DNA of 7,252 nucleotides from positions 1 through 7,252 of the forward strand of contig JACCYK010000324.1 in NCBI GenBank assembly GCA_013696525.1. Direction: 5' to 3'. The notes beneath the pieces were generated by a model. The model worked only from the letters and a program-made list of their open reading frames with translations, had not been told where the DNA came from and did no database searches. Source of the stretch: Chloroflexia bacterium. GTDB taxonomy: Bacteria; Chloroflexota; Chloroflexia; Thermomicrobiales; UBA6265. The translations under genes and the position numbers were made by a program. Of the stretch, positions 1 through 6,666 are shown one piece after another (positions within the stretch are counted from its first letter, which is position 1; each line of letters starts with the position of its first letter).

Positions 1-3
1 CTC

Positions 4-1977
4 GTGGCTCGAGGTTGGGCACAACGAAATTGGCGGCCGGGGGTCGTTGGTCTGGTGTTGCTGCTGGCCGGCCTCGCGGCCTCCGGCGCGGCTCAGGACG
101 AGGCGACGCCGGAGGCGGCCTCGATGGCGACGCCGGGCGCGATCGGCACGCCCGCCGCGACGCCGGAACCGGAGCTGACGCCGGAAGAGGAGCTGGTGCG
201 GCGGTACGCGCCGGTGATGTATGTGAAGCGGCAACCGGAGCCATGCGACGCCAGTGGCGAGCAGTTCCTGCCGGCGCCGGTCGAGGTCGTCTTTGGCGAC
301 GACGAGGTGGCGCTGCGGCAGGCCCCGCACCTGCCGCCGGTGAGCCAGGGGATCGAGGCGGGCGATCTGTTTCACCTCGACGCCTCCCACTACATCGACC
401 TGCCGGGGCATCCCCGGACCCCCGGCTGCGGGTACGAGTCCCATTTCAAACAGCGTCAAGGCGATCAGCCGCCGGTGATCTATGCCCACATCACCCGGGA
501 GGCGGGGGAACCCGGTCTCGCCATCCAATACTGGTTCTTCTACTACTTTAACGAGTTCAACGATAAGCACGAGGGGGACTGGGAGATGATCCAGCTCCTC
601 TTCGACGACGCTAACACGCCGCTCGAGGCGCTGCTCGCGGGGCCGAGCCGCGTCGCCTTTGCCCAGCACTCCGGCGGCGAGCCGGCGCACTGGGACGACG
701 CCAAGCTCGACAAGGAGGACGGGCGGCCGGTCGTCTACGTCGCCAGCGGCTCCCACGCCAGCTTCTATGGTCCCGGCATCTGGCTGGGGTGGGGCAAGGA
801 CGGGGCCGGGCTTGGCTGCGACATCACCACCGGCCCCTCGGATCGGGTTGATCCCGAGGTCCGGCTGATCCCGGCGACGATCTCCGGGCCGGGCGATCCG
901 TTCGCCTGGGCGACCTTTCGCGGGCGGTGGGGCGAGCGTGATTCCTGGGTCTACAATGGGCCGAACGGGCCGAACCTCAACCTTCGGTGGACGGAGCCCG
1001 TCACCTGGCAGGAGAGCGTGCGGGCGGGCTCGGTCCGACTGCAAAGCGCGGAGGCGCTGGGGCCGCAGCCGACCGGGGTCTTTTGCGACCTGGCCGAGGG
1101 TCTCTCGCTGCTGTTCACGCTGGTCGTGCCCTATCCTTGGGTGGTGGGTGGCGGCCTGCTGGCGGCGGCGGTGATCGCCGGGCTCTTCCTACTGGCGGCA
1201 AAGCCGATGATCGGCGCCGCCTGGTCACTCTATTGGCGCCGGGCCCGCTTCTTTGTCTTGCTCAGCGCGGTGCTGGTCCCGTTCACCGTGCTCTTCAACG
1301 GGTTCTTGTACGTCTTGAACCGGGACGAGCGGCTGGGCGACCTGCTCGGCGTCACGGATGACAGCGCGATCATCCAGGTCGCGGCCAGCGTGGCGCTGAC
1401 CGGGCAACAGCTCGCCCTGATGCTGCTCGTCGGGCCGGCGGTGGTCCACGCGGTCGGGGAGCTGGCGGCGGGGCGTGAGCCAACCTTCCGGGGAGCGTTC
1501 CGGGTCGCCTTCGACCGCTTCTGGGCGGTGGCGGGGGCGATTTTCCGGGCGACGCTCTTCACCGTGTTGATGGCGATCACGATCGTCGGCGTCCCGTGGG
1601 CGGTGATGTGGAGCATTCGCTGGGTCTTTGTCACGCAAACCACGATCCTGGATGAGGTGTCGGGGCGGACGGCGTTGCGAGCCAGCTCGGCGGTAGTGAC
1701 GCATCATTGGTGGCGGGCGTTCATGACGAACGCGGTCCTGGTATTCCTGGGGGCGGCGCTCGGGCCGATCGTCGGCCTGGCTTTGCTGATCGGGCTGAAC
1801 CTGCCGCAAGACATCACGAATGGCATCAGCTCGACGATCTACGCGATTATCTTCCCCTTCGCCGCGATCGGGATGACGGTCCTCTATTTGCGGTTGAAGG
1901 CGGAGCCGGCGCCAGCACCGGTGGCGCCGGCTCCATCGTCACCGGCGCCAGGAGCGGTTGTCGCCGAGCCGGCGTGA
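4..1977 (+). CDS. Exported Vps62-domain protein with C-terminal polytopic membrane module (copy 1)
   Basis: The 657-residue product has a basic N-terminus, a hydrophobic stretch (about 13-30) and a likely signal cleavage after A30, before QDEATPEA. An Ala/Thr/Pro/Glu linker (31-62) follows. Residues about 63-365 match the Vps62 family (PF06101): ELVRRYAPVMY near the start, YWFFYYFN at 177-184, HEGDWE at 189-194 and GSHASFY at 249-255. Its only cysteines are C81, C142, C272 and C361, which suggests two disulfides outside the cytoplasm. About six membrane helices follow (roughly 377-398, 416-438, 456-484, 506-545 possibly double, 574-599, 606-629). The stretch 529-573 (RW.FV..T.LDE..GR.ALR.S......WWR) resembles GPDPase_memb/YciC/DUF975 membrane domains. 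The tail (634-657) is Pro/Ala-rich. The GTG start sits 3 bases from the window edge, so its RBS is not visible and an upstream start is possible. Family membership is solid; function is unknown. The next gene is its paralogue. Confidence 0.85.
   Translation: MARGWAQRNWRPGVVGLVLLLAGLAASGAAQDEATPEAASMATPGAIGTPAATPEPELTPEEELVRRYAPVMYVKRQPEPCDASGEQFLPAPVEVVFGDDEVALRQAPHLPPVSQGIEAGDLFHLDASHYIDLPGHPRTPGCGYESHFKQRQGDQPPVIYAHITREAGEPGLAIQYWFFYYFNEFNDKHEGDWEMIQLLFDDANTPLEALLAGPSRVAFAQHSGGEPAHWDDAKLDKEDGRPVVYVASGSHASFYGPGIWLGWGKDGAGLGCDITTGPSDRVDPEVRLIPATISGPGDPFAWATFRGRWGERDSWVYNGPNGPNLNLRWTEPVTWQESVRAGSVRLQSAEALGPQPTGVFCDLAEGLSLLFTLVVPYPWVVGGGLLAAAVIAGLFLLAAKPMIGAAWSLYWRRARFFVLLSAVLVPFTVLFNGFLYVLNRDERLGDLLGVTDDSAIIQVAASVALTGQQLALMLLVGPAVVHAVGELAAGREPTFRGAFRVAFDRFWAVAGAIFRATLFTVLMAITIVGVPWAVMWSIRWVFVTQTTILDEVSGRTALRASSAVVTHHWWRAFMTNAVLVFLGAALGPIVGLALLIGLNLPQDITNGISSTIYAIIFPFAAIGMTVLYLRLKAEPAPAPVAPAPSSPAPGAVVAEPA
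1902..1934 (+). repeat. Perfect 13-bp inverted repeat in the 3' end of copy 1
   Basis: GGAGCCGGCGCCA at 1902-1914 is the exact reverse complement of TGGCGCCGGCTCC at 1922-1934, with a 7-base loop. It lies in the codons for the Pro/Ala-rich tail, about 40 bases before the stop. A strong GC-rich mRNA hairpin is expected, but no T-tract follows. It could slow transcription or protect the 3' end between the two paralogues, or it may be a by-product of GCC/CCG/GCG codon use in a low-complexity tail. Confidence 0.5.
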
Positions 1978-1983
1978 CGCCGG
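1969..1983 (+). other. Short GC stem-loop around the copy 1 stop codon
   Basis: CCGGCG at 1969-1974 and CGCCGG at 1978-1983 pair around a three-base loop that is the TGA stop codon of the upstream gene. The stem is only 6 bp and has no T-run after it. It may cause pausing at most. In DNA this GC-rich a stem of this size can arise by chance. Confidence 0.3.
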
Positions 1984-1993
1984 GCAGCGAGTG

Positions 1994-1999
1994 AGGCGG
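1994..1999 (+). promoter_or_regulatory. Probable ribosome binding site deciding the copy 2 start
   Basis: AGGCGG lies 6 bases before the GTG at 2006. The other in-frame candidates are weaker: TTG 1958 lies inside the upstream gene, GTG 1991 has only GGG-type matches upstream, and GTG 2003 is 3 bases from this motif. The choice of 2006 is therefore moderately supported. Confidence 0.45.
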
Positions 2000-2005
2000 C
2001 GCGTG

Positions 2006-3997
2006 GTGCGAGCTCGACCCCCCCGCCCCCAATCCCGCCGGAGAACGACGAACCCCGGACCGGTTGCGCGCCGTGCCTTGACGGTCGTCGTGATGACCGT
2101 GCTCGTGATCTTGGGCGGCGGGCCGGTCGTGGCCCAAGAGGAGGAGCGGGAGCCGCCGGTGCCGCCGGCGGCGGTGCCGGCCGGGCTGACCAGGGAGGAG
2201 GAGCTGGTCCAGCGGTACGCGCCGGTGGTCTATCTCAAGCAGCAAGATCATCCGTGCGACCCGGACGGCGAGCCGTATGTGCCGGCCCCGGTCGAGGTCG
2301 TCTTCGACGATGAGGCCGTGGTCCTGCGCCAGGCGCCGGCTGGCACCGAGATCCAACGGGGGATCACCGCCACCGATCTCTACCGGCTCGGCGGCTCCTT
2401 TCATATCGACCTGCCGGGCCGGCCGCGGATGGCCGGGTGCGGCTACGAGCTGCACTTCACGCAGCAGATGGAGGACCATCCACCGGTTGTCTACGCCCGG
2501 ATCGTGCGGGAAGCGGACATCCCGGGCCTCGCCATCCAGTACTGGTTTTTCTACTACTTCAACGACTTCAACGATAAGCACGAGGGGGACTGGGAGCTGG
2601 TCCAGCTCCTCTTCGACGATTCCAACAATGTGATTCAGGCGCAACTCTACGGGCCGACCCGCGTCGTCTATGCCCAGCACGCCGGGGGGGAGACGGCGAA
2701 CTGGGAAGACGCCAAGATCGACAAGGAAGGCGACCGCCCGATCGTCTATGTCGCGGCCGGCTCCCACGCCAGCTTTTATGGTCCCGGCACCTGGCTGGGC
2801 TGGGGCCAGGATGGGGCCGGACTTGGCTGCGATGTCACCACCGGCCCCTGGGACCGGGTCGCGCCCGAGGTCCGGCTGATCCCGGAGGAGATCACGGGGC
2901 CGGCCGACCCGTTCGCCTGGACCACCTTTCGCGGCCGCTGGGGGGAGCGCGACACCTGGGTCTACAACGGGCCGCGGGGGCCGAACCTGAGCCATAGCTG
3001 GGCGGAGCCGATCACCTGGCAGAACAGCTTGCAGGCGGGGTCGGTGCGGCTGCAACGCGGCGGCACCCTGGGACCGGAACCGGCCGGGCTGTTCTGCCCG
3101 ATCGTCGAGGCCGGCTCGGTGCTGTTCACGCTGGCGACCCCGTACCCCTACGCGGTCGGCGGCGGGCTGGCGATCGCGGCCGCGATCGTTGCCTTGCTGG
3201 TCATCATCGCCTGGCCGACGATGGCGGCGGCGTGGGCGATGTACTGGCTGCATCTGCGCATCTTCGCCCTGATCGGCGCCCTGCTGGTGCCGGTGCCGGT
3301 GCTAATCAACGGTTTTCTCTATTACCTGAACCGGGACGCCCGGCTGGGGGAATGGCTGGGAGTCGATGAGGACAGCCTGGTCGTCGTGCTGGGCACCAGC
3401 GCGATCCTGACCGTGCAGCAGGCGGTGCTGTTGCTGATCGTGACGCCGGCGGTGATCTACGCGGTGGGGATGCTGGGCCGGGGCGAGGCGCCGAGCGTGG
3501 GCGGCGCCTTCCAGGCGGCGCGTTTCCGGCTGCGACCGGTGATCGGGGTGCATCTGCTGGCGACGGCGATCGTGCTCGTCTTCGCGATCACGCTGATCGG
3601 CATCCCGCTGGCGATCGTCTGGGCGGTGCGCTGGACCTTCGTCGTGCCGGCGGTGGTGCTGGAACGGTGGCCGGGCCGGTGGGCGTTGCGAGCGAGCGCG
3701 GCGGCGGTGAACGGGAACTGGTGGCGGACGCTGGTGACGACCGTGGTGCTGCTCTTCATCGGCACCGCGTTTGGGCCGGTGATCGGGTTGAGCGTGCTGG
3801 TCGGGGCGAACGTGTCGCAGGACATTACCAACGGCATCAGCTCGGCCCTCTACGCCATGAGCTACCCCTTTGCCGTGATCGGGGCAACCTTGCTGTACTT
3901 GCAACTGAGAGCGAGGCCGAAGCCGGTGATGCCGGAGCCGGTAGCGGAGCCGGTGACGACCGCCCGCGAACTGGTGACGGCGAAACAGCATGCATAG
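2006..3997 (+). CDS. Exported Vps62-domain protein with C-terminal polytopic membrane module (copy 2)
   Basis: Read from GTG 2006 (663 residues), this is a paralogue of the preceding gene, collinear over nearly its whole length. An unusually long Arg-rich N-region (residues 1-23) precedes a hydrophobic core (24-40), with likely cleavage after VVA (43). Residues about 60-370 form the Vps62 (PF06101) domain, with YWFFYYFN, HEGDWE at 192-197 and GSHASFY at 252-258. The four cysteines C84, C145, C274 and C364 match those of copy 1 and are the only ones. About six membrane helices follow (near 382-403, 419-441, 458-488, 511-550, 576-600, 612-632). The RW.FVVPAVVLE..GR.ALR.S..V.GNWWR pattern at 542-574 fits GPDPase_memb/YciC/DUF975-like domains better than copy 1 does. 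The tail is basic rather than Pro/Ala-rich. The 28-base gap to copy 1 suggests co-transcription. The start is uncertain (TTG 1958, GTG 1991, 2003 or 2006). Biochemical function is unknown. Confidence 0.85.
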   Translation: MRARPPRPQSRRRTTNPGPVARRALTVVVMTVLVILGGGPVVAQEEEREPPVPPAAVPAGLTREEELVQRYAPVVYLKQQDHPCDPDGEPYVPAPVEVVFDDEAVVLRQAPAGTEIQRGITATDLYRLGGSFHIDLPGRPRMAGCGYELHFTQQMEDHPPVVYARIVREADIPGLAIQYWFFYYFNDFNDKHEGDWELVQLLFDDSNNVIQAQLYGPTRVVYAQHAGGETANWEDAKIDKEGDRPIVYVAAGSHASFYGPGTWLGWGQDGAGLGCDVTTGPWDRVAPEVRLIPEEITGPADPFAWTTFRGRWGERDTWVYNGPRGPNLSHSWAEPITWQNSLQAGSVRLQRGGTLGPEPAGLFCPIVEAGSVLFTLATPYPYAVGGGLAIAAAIVALLVIIAWPTMAAAWAMYWLHLRIFALIGALLVPVPVLINGFLYYLNRDARLGEWLGVDEDSLVVVLGTSAILTVQQAVLLLIVTPAVIYAVGMLGRGEAPSVGGAFQAARFRLRPVIGVHLLATAIVLVFAITLIGIPLAIVWAVRWTFVVPAVVLERWPGRWALRASAAAVNGNWWRTLVTTVVLLFIGTAFGPVIGLSVLVGANVSQDITNGISSALYAMSYPFAVIGATLLYLQLRARPKPVMPEPVAEPVTTARELVTAKQHA

Positions 3998-4041
3998 CTC
4001 GTCCGTCAGCGTAGGTCTCCCCCTGGCACGGAGGCTCGAGC
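3997..4041 (+). terminator. Weak imperfect hairpin after the Vps62 gene pair
   Basis: GCTCGTCCGT at 3997-4006 can pair with ACGGA at 4028-4032 plus CGAGC at 4037-4041, leaving a 4-base bulge (GGCT) and a loop of about 21 bases. It starts at the last base of the stop codon, where a terminator would be expected. It has no T-tract and a large loop, so it is only a weak candidate. Confidence 0.2.
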
Positions 4042-4102
4042 AACCCCTGATACCACCGCCGCTGCCTGGACGCGAATTCGGTTCGCATTGCCACGGCCGG
4101 GA

Positions 4103-4131
4103 TTGACGGCTCCACACGCGGTGCCTACGAT
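4103..4131 (+). promoter_or_regulatory. Sigma70-type promoter for the LuxR-family regulator
   Basis: TTGACG at 4103-4108 matches the -35 consensus at 5 of 6 positions. A 17-base spacer leads to TACGAT at 4126-4131, which matches the -10 consensus at 4 of 6 positions. Transcription would start near 4138, giving a leader of about 58 bases before the ATG at 4196. Placement, spacing and strand all fit the downstream gene. It also rules out the longer TTG-initiated frame from 4088, which would begin upstream of this promoter. Confidence 0.6.
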
Positions 4132-4138
4132 AGGCGCC
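4120..4138. promoter_or_regulatory. Imperfect dyad over the -10 element, possible operator
   Basis: GGTGCCTA at 4120-4127 and TAGGCGCC at 4131-4138 form an inverted repeat with one mismatch around CGA. The dyad covers the whole predicted -10 box and reaches the expected start point. Its half-site size and spacing suit a dimeric helix-turn-helix protein. Binding there would block polymerase, so autorepression by the downstream LuxR protein is one possibility. This is inference from symmetry alone. Confidence 0.35.
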
Positions 4139-4185
4139 ACGGACGGTTCCATATCAGCATCGTTCCGGTCCCATGTCCCGACGCC

Positions 4186-4193
4186 GGGGGAAG
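4186..4193 (+). promoter_or_regulatory. Ribosome binding site fixing the regulator start at ATG 4196
   Basis: GGGGGAAG lies directly upstream of the ATG at 4196 at a workable distance. Together with the promoter at 4103-4131 it favours this ATG over the TTG at 4088. Confidence 0.55.
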
Positions 4194-4195
4194 CC

Positions 4196-6604
4196 ATGCC
4201 GAGCGTGACCCCAGCCGACCATTCCCGCGATCTGCCGGCCGGGGTAGTCCGCCTCATCCCGGATCGGGATTCGCGGGCGCCGCTGCCGCGGTTTCGGACC
4301 CTGCTCGTGGGGCGGGAGCGGGAGATCGCCACCCTGCGGTCGCTGGTGCTCCGGCCCGACGCGTCGCTCGTCACGCTGACCGGGCCGGGCGGCATCGGGA
4401 AGACGCGATTGGCGGTTCGGGTCGCCCGGGACCTCGGCCCGGACTTCGCCGGCGGCGTCGCCTTCGTGCCGCTGGCCGCGGTCCGCGACGCCGATCTGGC
4501 GCTGCCGACCATCGCCGGTACGATCGGGTTGCGGGCGGGCAGCGATCGGCCGCTGGCCGACCGGCTGGCCGCCTGGCTCGGCGACCGGGTGATGCTGCTG
4601 GTGCTCGACAATCTCGAACAGGTGCTCCCGGCCGCCCCCCGGATCGCGGAGGTGCTCGCCGCCTGCCCGCTGCTCACCATCCTCGCCACGAGCCAGGCCC
4701 CCTTGCGCGTCTCCGGGGAGCGAATCTTTGGGGTGCCGCCGCTCTCCCTCCCCAGCGCGATGCGCGACCCCCGCACGCCGCCACCGTTCGCGGAGCTGGC
4801 AGGCGCCGAGGCGGTGCGCCTCTTCATTGACCGCGCCCAGGGCATGCGGGCCGACTTCACCTTGACCGAGACGAATGCGGCGACCGTCGCCGAGATCTGC
4901 CGACGGCTCGATGGGGTGCCGTTGGCGATCGAGCTGGCCGCATCGCGGATTGGGACGTTGCCCCCGGCGGCCCTGCTCAGCCGGTTGGATCGGCAGTTGC
5001 CCCTGCTGGCCGGGGGGCCGCGCGACGCGCCGCCGCGGCTGCGAACCATGCGAGACTCAATCGGCTGGAGCTATGACCTGTTGACCGAGGAGGAGCGGAC
5101 GCTGGTCCGGCGCCTGGCGGTTTTCGCCGGCGGCTTCACCATCGAGATGGCGGAGGCCGTCGCCGGCACCGGCGATGATACCCGGATCGATGTTCTCGAG
5201 GGCATCGCCTCGCTCGTCGACAAGAGCCTGCTGCGGCAGGCGGCAGAATCGGCCGCCGAGCCGCGCTACGCGATGGTGGAAGCGATCCGCGAGTTTGGCA
5301 TTGAGCGGCTGGCGGCGAGTGGTGAGACCGACGCGGCGCACGACCGCTTGCTTACCTGGTGCCTCTCCCGGACGGCGGCATCGGAGTTTTGGTGGGACGT
5401 GCCGCGGCGTCAGCAATCCGCGCGGTGGTTCGCCGCCTGGGAACAGGATCATGCCAACGTGGGCGCCGCGCTGGCGTGGGCGGAGGCCCGTGGCGAGGTT
5501 GAGCGCGGCCTTCACCTGGCCGGGGCGCTCTTTCTCTACTGGTGGGCGCGGAGCCGGCTCGAGGAGGGACGCGGCTGGCTCGAACGCGGCCTCGCCGCCG
5601 GGACCGGGATGTCGCCGGCGGTGCGAGCCCAGGCGCTCACGGTGCTGAGCGCCATCGTCCACCGTCAGGACGACAACGTCCGGTCCGCCGCCCTCGCCCG
5701 CGAAGCGCTCTCGCTCTGGGTCGAGACCGGCGATCAGGAGGGGGCCGGGTTAGCGTCGTACTTGCTCGCGATCGCGCTCTACCGTCATGGTGATCTCGAT
5801 GCGGCCGAGCAGTGCTACGACGAGGCGCTGATCCGGCTGCGGACGGTCGAGAACGATATGATTGGGGCCGAGGCGTTGATCGGGCTCGCCCAGATCGCGC
5901 GCGATCGGGCCGACCTCGAGCGCGCCGCCGCGCTCTACGAGGAGGCGCTGCGGATTCAGGACGCGGCCGAGATCGATTGGGGGGCGGCGCTGAGCCGCTA
6001 TGGCTCCGGCACGATCGCCTACGCGCAAGGCGACCAGACGCGGGCGATCGGGCTCTACCGCGAGAGCCTTCACTACTGGCGCCAGATCGGGGACCATGGC
6101 AGCGTCGCGGTGTGCCTGGAAGGGATCGCGACCGTCTGTTGCGCGGCTGGCGAAGCAACGCGGGCGGCCCGGCTGCTGGGAGCGGCGCAGGCCCTCCGCG
6201 ACGCGAACGACTATCCCATCCCGGATCGCGCCCTGGCCTCCTACGGCGAGCTGTTCGGATCGATTCAGACCTGTCTCGGCGCGTGGGCGTTCGCCGAGGC
6301 GTGGCTCGCGGGGCGCCGGCTTTCCCTTGACGAGGCGATCACCGCCGCGATGACGCCACTGCCCACGCCGCCGAACGGGGACGGGCGATCGCGGGCGGCG
6401 CCGGCGGCGGGACTCCGGCTCACGCGGCGGGAGCGGGAGGTGCTGCGCCTCGTCGCCGCCGGCCATTCCGACCGGGAGATCGCCGCGACGCTCTTCATCA
6501 GCCGGCGCACCGCCTCGGAGCATGTCGGACACATCCTGCACAAGCTGGGGGCGAGGTCGCGCGCCGACGCCTCGGCCTTCGCGGTCCGCCTGGGGCTGGC
6601 CTAA
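4196..6604 (+). CDS. LuxR-family transcriptional regulator with STAND ATPase and TPR domains
   Basis: An 802-residue cytoplasmic regulator. After a short leader, LVGRERE (about 37-43) opens a STAND/NB-ARC-like ATPase of the COG3903 type: Walker A GPGGIGKT at 63-70, Walker B LLVLDN at 134-139, a sensor-like TSQ at 165-167 and the GxP-type motif DGVPLAIELAA at 239-249. The winged-helix region follows, with the family hallmark IGWSYDLLTEEER and LAVFAGGFT (about 289-315). Residues about 475-674 hold some five TPR-like repeats of about 40 residues (for example A.ALYRHGDLDAAEQCYDEAL). A Pro/Gly/Ala linker (about 720-739) leads to a LuxR/GerE helix-turn-helix at 741-802 (LTRREREVLRLVAAGHSDREIA, then recognition helix SRRTASEHV). 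There is no receiver domain, so the signal is presumably a ligand or partner sensed by the TPRs, with ATP binding driving assembly as in MalT. The target genes are unknown. It has its own promoter, so it is probably not part of the Vps62 operon. Confidence 0.93.
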   Translation: MPSVTPADHSRDLPAGVVRLIPDRDSRAPLPRFRTLLVGREREIATLRSLVLRPDASLVTLTGPGGIGKTRLAVRVARDLGPDFAGGVAFVPLAAVRDADLALPTIAGTIGLRAGSDRPLADRLAAWLGDRVMLLVLDNLEQVLPAAPRIAEVLAACPLLTILATSQAPLRVSGERIFGVPPLSLPSAMRDPRTPPPFAELAGAEAVRLFIDRAQGMRADFTLTETNAATVAEICRRLDGVPLAIELAASRIGTLPPAALLSRLDRQLPLLAGGPRDAPPRLRTMRDSIGWSYDLLTEEERTLVRRLAVFAGGFTIEMAEAVAGTGDDTRIDVLEGIASLVDKSLLRQAAESAAEPRYAMVEAIREFGIERLAASGETDAAHDRLLTWCLSRTAASEFWWDVPRRQQSARWFAAWEQDHANVGAALAWAEARGEVERGLHLAGALFLYWWARSRLEEGRGWLERGLAAGTGMSPAVRAQALTVLSAIVHRQDDNVRSAALAREALSLWVETGDQEGAGLASYLLAIALYRHGDLDAAEQCYDEALIRLRTVENDMIGAEALIGLAQIARDRADLERAAALYEEALRIQDAAEIDWGAALSRYGSGTIAYAQGDQTRAIGLYRESLHYWRQIGDHGSVAVCLEGIATVCCAAGEATRAARLLGAAQALRDANDYPIPDRALASYGELFGSIQTCLGAWAFAEAWLAGRRLSLDEAITAAMTPLPTPPNGDGRSRAAPAAGLRLTRREREVLRLVAAGHSDREIAATLFISRRTASEHVGHILHKLGARSRADASAFAVRLGLA

Positions 6605-6642
6605 CGGCCGGCCCCGCCCCGGCGCGTGGAAACTCCGTCCGC

Positions 6643-6666
6643 GATACCCGGAGCTCTCCGGGTATC
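6643..6666. terminator. Perfect 11-bp inverted repeat downstream of the regulator
   Basis: GATACCCGGAG at 6643-6653 is the exact reverse complement of CTCCGGGTATC at 6656-6666. A realistic hairpin is 10 bp with a GCTC loop. It lies 38 bases after the TAA of the regulator, a natural place for a terminator, and the stem is strong. The following bases are CCCGTCCGG, not a T-tract, so this is not a canonical intrinsic terminator. It could instead be a palindromic operator for the next gene, which starts about 130 bases downstream. Confidence 0.45.

Noticed and set aside
1847..3253. Open frame of 468 codons on the minus strand
   Set aside because: It lies antisense to the Vps62 genes and is full of Arg, Pro and His, as expected when GC-rich codons are read backwards. 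No domain, signal or RBS supports it.
3928..3958. Short GGAGCCGGT-like direct repeats near the end of copy 2
   Set aside because: They encode a Pro/Glu/Val tail and are explained by repeated amino-acid use; they are too short to be a functional repeat.
4072..4086. Small hairpin GCGAA-TTCGG-TTCGC as a terminator after copy 2
   Set aside because: The stem is only 5 bp, with no T-run, and it sits about 75 bases after the stop codon. It is too weak to call.
4088..4195. N-terminal extension of the regulator from TTG 4088
   Set aside because: The TTG lies upstream of a good promoter and has no clear RBS. The ATG at 4196 has a GGGGGAAG site and gives the usual N-terminus of this family.
4006..5049. 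Open frame of 347 codons on the minus strand
   Set aside because: It is antisense to the regulator's ATPase domain, with Ser/Arg/Ala-rich low-complexity content and no recognisable motif. The forward frame has clear Walker motifs.
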